Assembly: GCA_032358165.1 (NCBI GenBank)
Contig: JAALGY010000034.1
Span: forward strand, 248,001-312,000
DNA: 64,000 nt
Reading direction: 5' to 3'
From: Diplosphaera chodatii
Taxonomy: Eukaryota; Chlorophyta; Trebouxiophyceae; Prasiolales; Stichococcaceae
In this document: one piece after another, positions 55,198-64,000 of the stretch
Layout of the letters: every line of letters begins with the position of its first letter
Numbering within the stretch: the stretch's first letter is position 1
The notes under the pieces: generated by a model
The model's input: only the letters and a program-made list of their open reading frames with translations
What the model was told of the DNA's origin: nothing
The model's database searches: none
Made by a program: the position numbers and the translations under genes

Positions 55198-57893
55198 CTA
55201 CAGCAGCGTGGGCTCCAGCCGACCGACGTCCTCGGGCCGAGCCTCCTTGCCTTCCCGCTCGGCCTCCAGCATGGCGATGAACTGGTCGAAGCAGATGTCG
55301 CTGTCGTGCGGGCCCGGGCTCGCCTCCGGGTGGTACTGGATGCTCATTGCCTTCTCGGTGGGCAGCAGCAGGCCCGCGCAGGTGCCGTCGTTGAGGTTGA
55401 TGTGGCTGACGCTCGCGCCGTCCGGCAGCGTGGCGGTGTCCACCGCGTAGTTGTGGTTCTGCGCGCTGATCTCGATGCGGCCGTCCTTGTTGTGCCGGAT
55501 GGGGTGGTTGCCGCCGTGGTGCCCGAACTTCAGCTTGAACGTCGTGCCGCCCACCACCTGGCCCAGGATCTGGTGCCCCATGCAGATGCCGAACATGGGC
55601 TTCTGGCCCAGCAGCGTCTTGATGTTGTCCACGATCTGCGGCACCGCGCTCGGGTCACCCGGCCCGTTGGAGAGGAAGATGCCGTCGGGCTTCATGTCCA
55701 GCACCTTCTCCGCGGGCCACGCCGCAGGCACCACCGTCACCTTGCACCCGGCAGACGTGAGCCGCCGCAGGATGTTGTGTTTGATGCCGAAGTCGTACGC
55801 GACCACGTGGAAGGGCTCGCTCCCCGCGCGGGCCTTGACGGCTGCCGAGAACTCCCACTCGTCGATGGTGGGGTCTGTCCACTCGTACGGCTCGCTGCAG
55901 GTCACCTGCGCCCAAGTACCTCGTGAGACGCCGTGAAACGCACACTGGCAATAAGTCAAATGCATCAGCCCTCATCTGTCAGCAGCAGTCAGGACTGTGG
56001 GCGTCTAGTGCAGCCCTTGACGCATCTCCTGATACATATGCTCCTCACTGCAAGGCTTGCAGCAGCAGGAGCTACATAAAGAATCCACAGCACCCAGACA
56101 CTGTCGACTTATGGACAGGGGTGCCAGGCATGCTGCATGTTGTCCTCTGTGCTGGCTCGAGCATGCTGGATCAAGCAGTGCTGTACGGGAACTGCCCTTC
56201 ATGACACACACCTCCGAGATGAGCTCCTTGCCCAGAATGGACCAGCAGGATTGCTTCCTACAACCGCTCCTCGTGTATGTTCAGCGTGCGGAGCACTTAC
56301 TTTGGCCGTCGACCCACCTCGGAGATGAGGTCCTTGCCTAGGATGGACCAGGACTTGGCCTGCTCCAGCAGCTCGCCGTCGCTCTTGCTGGCGTCGGTGC
56401 AGATGACGCCGTTGAGGCAGCCCGTCTGCCGCAGCGCCCGCGTGATCGCGCGCGTGTCCACGTCCGCGATGCCCAGCACCCCCTGGAGCAGGAGGTCAGC
56501 CGTGTGGCGAGACGGAGCAGGCGGCTGTCTGCAGGCGGCGCCGAAGCATGCACCCAATTGGCAGTGGTCAGAGCAGGTTGCAGCAGAGAACCCATGGCAT
56601 ATGGACGTTCCATAACATGTTGGACTGCAGTCGGTCTACAGGCGCAAGGCCGGCTGCCTAAGACTGGCTGAGCATGCCCTCTGCCTGTTGTAGGGACAAA
56701 TGTCTCCTCACTTGGCTGCGCCCTCCGCCAACCCTCACCTGCTCCTTCAGATACTCATCCAGCGACTGGGTGGACCGGTAGTTGGACACCACGCACGACA
56801 GATCCCGCACGATGACGCCGCCCAGATGCGTCTTTGAGGATTCCGTGTCATCTGCAGTGAAAGAACCGCTGCGCCTGTCAGTGGTCGCCAGCAGGCTGGC
56901 AACCTGCTGCGCACAACCCCACAGCCTGTGCGCACTGCATCAACTGCTGGATTGCATTGCACGGCATGGGCTGCATTGAAGCAGGGCTGCTGAGCTCGGC
57001 TCCCAAGCCGGCTGGGCAGTGCGCAGCAAGGAGTCGCAGGGCTTCATGGGGAGTGGACGAGCAGACGCACCGAAGTTGATGCCGGTGTTGCCTATGTGCA
57101 CGTGCGTGAAACACACGAACTGGCCCTTGTAGGACGGGTCCGTCATGATCTCCTGCGGGCACAGCAAATTTAGCACATCAGCTGTGCCCCAGCCAGCGAT
57201 GAGATCCTGCCATCTGACGGCAGTTTTGCGCAGTGCTGCGCCCGGGACTGCATCGCAGCAGGGAGGTGATCTGACGCCGGTGTCCTGCTGCGCACATGCA
57301 GGACTGACAAGCATGGCGCCGCAGGCATTGGAAACATGTCGCTGCTGCCGCCGCTGCAACCCTAGACATCGACTGGCACCCTGACTGCGCCATTGGTGTT
57401 GTATCCTGCTGCTGGGTGCATGCAAGTGCTGTTGCACCTCGCCTCAGCCACGAAGAGTCAGCCGAAGGCGCATTGCCTGTACCCGTTTCGATCAGCAGAT
57501 CATGTGCCCAAAATTGCAGCAGGTCCCCACCTGGTAGCCTGACATGGAGGTATTGAACACCACCTCGCCCACGGCCTGCCCTGTAGCGCCGAAGGCCACG
57601 CCGTGCCACACGGATCCATCCTCCAGCACCAGCCGGGCGTTCTTCTGTTTCCAAGGCGGGCATGGGGCACTGTTGCTGGCCTCGGCCTGCGGCCTGAGGC
57701 TGCGGCGGGCGGCTGATGGCTTCAAGCATGGCACCAGCAGCGCGTGCTGCTTCAGGCGCTGCGTCTGCTGCCGGCTGCTGGCCAGCCTAGCGGCTGCATG
57801 CCGGGAGGCCGGGTGTGATGCCAATGGCAGCTGCAGTGTGGATCGGGTGTACGTTGCCTCAGGCACCGAAGGCAGGTGCAGCCTGGCAGCCAT
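55198..57893 (-). CDS. carA: Carbamoyl-phosphate synthase small subunit, plastid (476 aa)
   Basis: Exons 57893-57531, 57152-57071, 56851-56739, 56482-56318 and 55905-55198 close in phase to 476 residues and a TAG stop. The enzyme's small subunit hydrolyses glutamine and channels ammonia to the large subunit, which makes carbamoyl phosphate for arginine and pyrimidines. Residues 1-~85 are Ser/Arg/Ala-rich and lack homology, as in a chloroplast transit peptide. The conserved N-domain starts at [17 protein letters not shown]. The class I glutamine amidotransferase domain includes GICMGHQ with nucleophile Cys349, HNYAVD, and [13 protein letters not shown] with His433 and Glu435. The start was chosen at MAARLHLP; the frame is open further upstream but without homology. 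The last donor, GTGGGT after LISE, is followed in the intron by a partial copy of the exon end. Confidence 0.95.
56207..56361 (-). repeat. Partial duplication of the end of carA exon 4
   Basis: About 45 bp at the 3' end of exon 4 (56318-56361, encoding [11 protein letters not shown]) are repeated with few changes about 104 bp further into intron 4 (56212-56255, encoding [11 protein letters not shown]), including a following GTGTGT donor-like site. No clear acceptor precedes the copy, so it is probably non-functional or a decoy 5' splice site. Confidence 0.7.
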
Positions 57894-57968
57894 GTTGCTG
57901 CTCAGATTAATGTTAGATGGAGAAGAGTGGCCTCTGCGCCAGAACAGGGCGCGGTCACATGCACACCG

Positions 57969-57980
57969 GTTAGGGTTTGA
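57969..57980 (-). promoter_or_regulatory. Telo-box in the carA leader
   Basis: On the minus strand the sequence reads CAAACCCTAA about 80 bp upstream of the carA start codon. AAACCCTAA telo-boxes are known elements of plant housekeeping promoters and leaders, especially in translation and growth genes. Activity here is inference. Confidence 0.45.
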
Positions 57981-59003
57981 CCGCAGAGGCGGTGGAGACC
58001 CTAGTATATGGGCAGTGCTGTAGAGTCCTTCGCATGACCTTCCTTGCAAGTGCTGCGAGCATCTATCTGTAAACTGGCCTGCGCTGTTGACGGGCCTGCG
58101 GCTGCCAAGGTACACTTCGATTCGGGTGCAGCCGCAAGGTGTCAGACGCACTGAGGTGAGCAGATCTCCTGCAGCTTTGCTCAGTTGCATCACCGAAGAC
58201 GCGCCGGGCACTGCCACAATTTCAAAGCTAGCGCGATCGCCTTGCATGAGCGTCTACATGAACATCTACTGCTTCATATTCGCGGTGGCGCAGCCTGCTG
58301 CGATGCCAGTCCCAGCCCAATTACCCTGCTAGACCTGAGATTATGCATGAGTAAACAGTTGAGCCTTGACGAGCGTCGGGCCAAGGTTTGGGAGGTCTCG
58401 TTGACGGTAGCGCATTTTGCAAGTCCATCGAAGACATGAGCGTGAGTCGCCGAGCTACACCTGCTATTCTGGCCGCCTGCACATGCCACGCACAAAGGTT
58501 TTGCGGACCCACGTCAGAATGCGCCGTGCAGCGCACGCAGGGCACGCAGTACCGAGCATGCTTAGGAGCAGAACAGCCACGGTCCGGGTCGCTCAGAAGC
58601 GCTCAAGCCGCACAATCAAGCTACGGTGCAGTCGGCAAACGAGAGCGTGATCATTTTGGCAGCCGTTTCGACCTAGATATGCTGCACCCGTCGCCTGCAA
58701 CTGGGGCCAGGCCGGGCACCTGTGCCAGCATCCGCATGCCACTCGTAGTATCCACATCCTGCAGAGTGAGGCTGCACGGCGCTGCGCATGGCGCGTCATG
58801 GCTGCGCTGACTGACAATCCGTGCATGCATGCAGCAACGGCCAAACGCAGCTTCCGCTGGGACGCAGCCATGCGAGACGCCTGTCACAGTCTTGAACGCT
58901 ATGCCGCAACCTACTGACGCGCCATCAAGAGTGTGCATTGCTCTCTGCGGCGCAGGGGCGCGAAACTGCCCGCACACGCACGCACCAGCACTCCGCGTGG
59001 ACA
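57981..59003. promoter_or_regulatory. Divergent intergenic region between carA and phosphorylase-like gene 2
   Basis: About 1 kb between two start codons that point away from each other (57893 minus, 59004 plus). It should hold both promoters. No exon is supported. The frame upstream of carA stays open to 58247, but nothing suggests that it is translated. Confidence 0.4.
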
Positions 59004-62000
59004 ATGGCGAGAATGTCAGCGGCGCTGTGCGCGGCATGCCTCATGACGCTGGCAGCGACCTGCAACGCTGCTAGCGCTGCCGCCGGGGCGGCGGCGGCGG
59101 AAGGCGCTGCAGGGGTCACCCCAGCCATGGCTGCGGCGGCGCGGCAGGCCGCCACACACAAGCTGCGGGCAGCCCTGGACCGCACAGCCGGCAGCAGCTC
59201 CATCGCAGAGCAGGTACACGCTGTTCATGAGTGTGATTGGGAATCAGCTGGGCTCTCGCGGTTATTCACCTGCTATGCCGCAATGCTCTATTGCGCGATG
59301 CGCTCACGTCAGTGCAGGGTTCAGAGCAGGCAACCAGGTGATTGCAGACAAACAGACTTGCTGACGACATGCTGCCCGACCCGCAGATCATTGCGCAGCT
59401 GCCGCACAAGGCGGTGGTGGACGTCACCGCGGCGCTGGAGGCACAGCAGCCGGAGGGGCGCCGGCAGCTGCTGGGGGGGCACGGCCACTGGCAGAAGCAC
59501 CGGAAGCACACGAAGAAGCGCAACAAGCCGCCGGTGAGCCGGTTCTACCTAAGCATGCCGCCCCTCAAACCTCCACACGCCCTGCTTTCTGTCAACAGCA
59601 GAGCAGCGGCTGCCTACCTACCTGTGCTGCGCCTTCAGCCTTGCTTGATGGTAAGTTCCAGCGCGCAGCAGGGCCTGCCGCTGTTGGATACCGCCTGACA
59701 CCACGGCACTGCCCCAAACCCCAGGTGGACCCCTGCGACGCGACATTCGGCACAGCAAAGAAAGTGACGGCAGTGCTCGTCGCCGACACAGGTCATGCTT
59801 CACCGCTGTTCTGCTGTCTCTGCGGTGCTGCAGACCAGCGTGCCCATCTGGGCTGCCAAGTTTCGCCGCTAACCATACCATAGTGTTGACCTCTTTAGCG
59901 CTGCAGCAACCGCCATCGGCGACCTGATTCAGTAAGGCAGCAGAAACACACTTTGAACGCACCCGGCGTGCTGCGGCAACTGCAGGCAGTTTCTCCGGCG
60001 TCGCTGAGGGCGTGTTCTACGCCTCCAACCTGAAGAACGCCGTGACCGTCAACGCCAACAGGACACTGTGTGCCGGGAGGTGGGAGGCAGGCAGATTCTC
60101 TTGTCGCGCATCTGGTGCTCTCTCATCACAGGTTCAGGGTCCAGGGCGCACCCTGCCTGCGCCCTGGCACAGCATCAAAGTGTGTTATTCAGTGCATCCT
60201 GCCTCATGGACCCTGAGTTTCGAGCTCTGCCACTCAGCACTCCTGCTGAGCCCGCAGACACACCATAAACATTGGTGCAGTTGGAAATCATGCTGTTGGC
60301 CCTGGAGTGCAGGTCGTATGGCACGCTGGTCGGCGAGCCCATCATCCTCGCCGCAACTGGCATTGGTCCTGGGGCGGCAATCATCTGCTTGGCCGAGGTG
60401 CCGGTTGTAGATGCATTCATCTTGCTGCCAGTGACGGATCTGCTGTTAGTGATAGCACTTTACGCCATGCATGATCTCACAGCCTGTGTACTTCACTGGG
60501 TGTCGTTTCCCAGCTGATAAGTGTCTGCCCAAGCACAGCTGGGCTTTGCAGACTGTGGCGTAGCACCGAGTATGATGCGCTTTCGTGGGCGTTTTGCAGG
60601 TGCTGCAGTGCGCCAGCCGCGTCAAGGAGGTGCTGTACTCCGGCACCTCAGGGTGGACGCCGCAGGTCGGGTGCGCACATGCACTGATAAACCCTAAACC
60701 CCACTGCGTATAAGCGCATGACATGGACAGCTCCGACACAGTGCCGGCTGACTGACCTCCTGCCGAGCTGCTGACTAGGTATAACGTGCTACACGTGCGC
60801 TGAGTGCAATGCACTGATGCCCACACGGGGCCTGGCGCCGCTGCAGGGGCATCATCAACAGCGACGAGTGCGGCGCGGCACAGCCCAACGGCGCGCTGGG
60901 CACCCTGGCCCGCATCGGCGACGTGTGCGTGTCGCCCTTCTCCATGAACTGGTGCGCCGCGTGGCCGACTTCAGGGGCTGAGGCTTTCAGGGTTTGTGGT
61001 TGCAGAGGCCTGCCCTAAGCGGACGCCTGCACTGCAACCACGTTGTATGATTGCACCCGCATGAAGTAAGACGTGCCTTGTTGGTGCTGCATGCACGGCC
61101 GACCGTGCAGGGCGCTTGCCGTGAGTAGATGGGCAACAGCATTCTTGGAGACTCTGAGTCGGCTCCGTTTGGCGCTGCGCAGGAACTGCAAGCTGGCGGA
61201 CTACAGCCAGCAGGTCATTGGGGCCCCGGACCTGTGCTCCCTGCCGCAGGCGAGCCACTTCAGCATTCCTGCTCTGTGGATTCCCATTAGATGTGGGCGT
61301 GATGAAAGATCGCAGCTGGGAGTCAGCAGGGCCTGCTCACCTGACATGTACCTGCTGCCGACAATGACTTTGCACATCTTTGCTGCGTCACCCTGCGGCT
61401 GGCTGGCACCACCATCATGCCTGATGAACCAGCATGCACATACGCAAGGGAGCTGTGCCAAGCCTGCGCTGTCAACATGCATGCTCAGCGTTTGTGCAGG
61501 AGACCAACTCTCCAGATGCCAGCTTCCTGTACGGCGAGTGCATCTTCACGACGCCCGACAACGGCTCCATGGCCCTCACCAATGTGCGCGCCCGGCATGC
61601 CCGTGTTCGGCGCTGCTGCACCGTCCCTGTATGTGTAGCCGATATATATGTCGTGTGTTACAAAACTCCGCCAAGTGGTTGGAGTGTGTCAGGGCATGCC
61701 ACCGGGCATCGTGAGCCGTGTATGAGGGTTCTGCGGCATCCGTGTGCAACGCGAGCCTGCTGCCTGCAGAGGATATACGAGACGGCCACCTCCCCCAACG
61801 GCATCAACAGCCGTCCCGTGCGCACAACAACGGTGCGCCTGCCTCACCCTGCAGCATTTGTCGCGCTTTGCTTGCTTGCCTGCGCACAGACACAGCATGA
61901 CATCCAAGAAACGAATGTCAGCAGCTGCAAGATACCAAAGTAACACCAACACGAAGCTAGGAACATCCAAAGACTGCACCGTGCCCCCTGCGCAGGTGAG

Positions 62001-64000
62001 CACCTTTGAGGACGCCTACTTCAAGTCGATGGGCGCCGGCACCGGCGTCAACTACGGCTACTCCAGGTGCGGCTGCCGGCCGGGTGCCAAGGCGCCAGGG
62101 CTCCTGCAGCCGCTGGGCATGGCTGCTGCAGGGCCTACACACCTTTGTCATGGTGGACAGCTGGGACTGGGGTACACCTGGCAGAAACATGATCATCAGA
62201 AGCGCAGAAGAAACACGCAAAACTATCTATCGGTGCGAGGCGATGCTGTGTGTGTTGCAGCGCTCCTCCGGCGAGGGTGTGGGACTACAAGACGTGCATG
62301 GAGGTCGACAGCCAGTTCTTCTACTCAGGTGCCGTCAGACGTCAGATCTGTTGTTCATTCACCTGGCAGGCATGCTGTGCTGGTTCATGCTGGGTCAGGC
62401 AGGGCGTCTCGTCATCTGGTCCCACTGGCACCTTGGATCTGAAACTCATATGGTATGTTGGGGTTCAGCGCATCAGAATTGCTCTGTCCACTCGACTGCA
62501 GGTCCTCCGTATGACGAGATTGCGCGCGTCTACATCCAGGTGCTGACGCACATTGCCCTGCACCGCACCATGCTGATGCTTCTCGGCAGCAGCTGCACGC
62601 GGTGCAGAATAGACTCACTGCTGTGTTCGGCACCACACTGGTAGTGCAGCTTTGCGCACACAAGCTGCACGTCATTGATGTCGTTGTTGTGTCCTTGCAG
62701 AACTACCTCAGCGCGGGCCTGCAGATGAACATCAGCAAGAAGGAGGTCCTGGTGAGCACAGCTGTAGGCCTGTGCAGGTTGCGATGGCTCATTGGTTTGC
62801 CACTCTGACAACCCATGTCGAAGTCCCATGGGTTGGCACAACCCATGTCAAGTCTGCCAAATGCAGCTGCATGTGTTCCAATTCTCTCCAGCATGCAGGT
62901 GCCAATGGCATGCCAGCAGTCAGTGTGCGATCAGCGGTGACCAAGCTGCGCTGCGCTAGACTGTGGAACGCGAGCTGTAGCTACCAACGGGGTGCTGATG
63001 ACACCTGCGCTCTGCTGCAACAGGTGGTATCTGCCATGGAGGCGGTGGGCGTCATGGAGCTGCTAACCAAGTGGAGCTCCAAGCCCCAGAATCCCAAGGT
63101 GCGTGGTCGCGCAGCATACCATTCGTTCCGTTTTTCTTTCTTTTTTTCCGTCTTTTTTCAAATTTTCTGGGCGTTTTTCATTCACTTCGATGCTACTGTC
63201 AGACGCGCGCCAAACCTCGAGAGCAGAGGCAACGCGGTTCTGCAAGCTGTTTGCACACGCTGTGGGATCGCAAGCGAGCTGTTCAGCAGCGGAGAAGCTC
63301 TCACAAAGTTTCTCCCACCCACCCACCCCTGGATGATTCCTTTGACGCCCACGACTGCTGCTGTGTGCGATCGCGGGCTCACCCGTTCACTGACGGCGGG
63401 GTTGCACCTCGGCTCCTCGCTGTGTGTGCAACCTGTACGGAGATCTTGGGAATCAGTACTCGGGGGTAAGGTGTAGGTTCCTAACTTAGGGGCCTTTCAT
63501 CTTAACACGCCAATATCTTATGGCTAAACAGCTCAGCAGTTCAGCAAAAGACATGAGACGTTGCTCTGCAGGGCTGGCACAGCGTGTCTGCTGTGGTGGT
63601 GCGGCACTGCGGCTGTGTGTTTCGTCACGGCGGCAATGGTGACGCCCCAGGGCGAACAGTGCACAGTATTTCAGCAGCATGATGACCCTCTGTCGTAATT
63701 TGTGCAGATCCCGTATGTGATGGTGCGGGGCAACTCGGACTACCTGTACAAGCCCATCACCAAGCTCGCCAACGGCACCTGGGGGTATGCTTCGCCATGT
63801 CCACATGCATTACAAGCAAAGCTACCTGCTCATTGCAAACGACTAGCCTGGCAATGCACAGTGACTCCCGAGGCAGCACGTTGAGTGGAGTGTGCAAACC
63901 AACTCGAATGAGCTGTGGGCCAGGCCCAGTGCGTCTGATGCTGGTGTCCAACTGCGCTTTTTACATGTGGCGGCAGGTATGAGCCGGACCCACCGGAGTT
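59004..64000 (+). CDS. Secreted nucleoside-phosphorylase-superfamily protein 2 (3' end outside window)
   Basis: Exons: 59004-59213, 59348-59533, 59725-59791, 59986-60079, 60313-60397, 60600-60670, 60847-60951, 61183-61249, 61500-61583, 61770-61832, 61996-62066, 62261-62328, 62502-62539, 62701-62751, 63024-63098, 63708-63784, and 63977 to beyond the window. About 478 codons are visible. All 16 introns match paralogue 1 in phase, and exons 4-16 have identical lengths. A signal peptide ([20 protein letters not shown]) leads into a basic segment ([14 protein letters not shown]) that is acidic in the paralogue. Core motifs are [38 protein letters not shown] and [11 protein letters not shown]; the last restores the Asp of the superfamily RG-S-D pattern. 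Intron 8 uses a GC donor (GCGAGC) where paralogue 1 has GT. Enzymatic activity versus storage role is undecided. Confidence 0.78.
63099..63707. other. Large intron 15 with T-rich tract and hairpin
   Basis: At 609 bp this intron is longer than most. Near its start is a T-rich tract (about 63127-63180; A-rich on minus), and at 63403-63432 an inverted repeat GGTTGCAC...GTGCAACC. Together they bound about 300 bp that could be a minus-oriented retroposed element with an A-rich tail. No tRNA-like boxes or target duplication were confirmed. Confidence 0.25.

Noticed and set aside
55165..55926. 253-codon plus-strand open frame opposite carA exon 5
   Set aside because: Mirror of the conserved amidotransferase exon; no homology of its own.
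37927..60702. Interstitial telomere or chromosome-fusion site
   Set aside because: Each motif is only about two units long and tied to gene features; no long telomere tract exists.
1..64000. Bacterial operons, CRISPR arrays, prophage or insertion sequences
   Set aside because: Genes are intron-rich with eukaryotic splice sites; no spacer-repeat arrays, transposase motifs or terminal inverted repeats were seen.

Overview
The window is nuclear DNA from an intron-dense, GC-rich green alga, most likely a chlorophyte of the trebouxiophyte (Chlorella/Coccomyxa-like) kind. Genes are split by 100-600 bp introns with GTGCGC/GTGAGC-type donors and TGCAG acceptors, proteins are rich in Ala and Gln, and carbamoyl-phosphate synthase carries an apparent transit peptide. 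Most provided open frames are shadows. The gene models here were built by joining homologous segments at splice sites and checking that every intron phase closes. The taxonomic call is inference. Layout: (1) 0.7-8.6 kb, minus strand: about four tandem copies of an unrecognised multi-exon gene family (two fairly intact, two degenerate). (2) 9.4-10.4 kb, minus: a three-exon BTB/POZ gene. (3) 10.9-12.9 kb, minus: a decayed partial copy of the transferrin gene found at 32-41 kb. (4) 13-31 kb, plus: two tandemly duplicated TIR-NBS-LRR (plant-type immune receptor) genes of 1333 and 1347 codons with identical exon structure, each in an ~8.5 kb duplicated block that includes about 3 kb of upstream sequence. 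The second has lost its original 3' end, which lies 1.8 kb downstream as an orphan LRR exon. (5) 32.2-40.6 kb, minus: a 22-exon two-lobed transferrin-like protein (812 aa) with signal peptide and probable GPI-anchor tail. (6) 41.0-48.0 kb, plus: a divergently transcribed 20-exon single-pass membrane protein (853 aa) with an Ala-rich ectodomain resembling repeated protease-associated (PA) domains. (7) 49.0-53.6 kb minus and 59.0-64.0 kb plus: two paralogous secreted nucleoside-phosphorylase-superfamily genes with 16 matching introns, facing outwards from (8) the carbamoyl-phosphate synthase small subunit gene at 55.2-57.9 kb (minus). How they fit: the transferrin and PA-type genes share a 377 bp intergenic promoter and could form a surface iron-capture module (inference). 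The TNL pair is an intracellular NB-LRR receptor cluster. carA is a housekeeping arginine/pyrimidine gene with a telo-box in its leader. No complete transposon, tRNA, rRNA or CRISPR was recognised.
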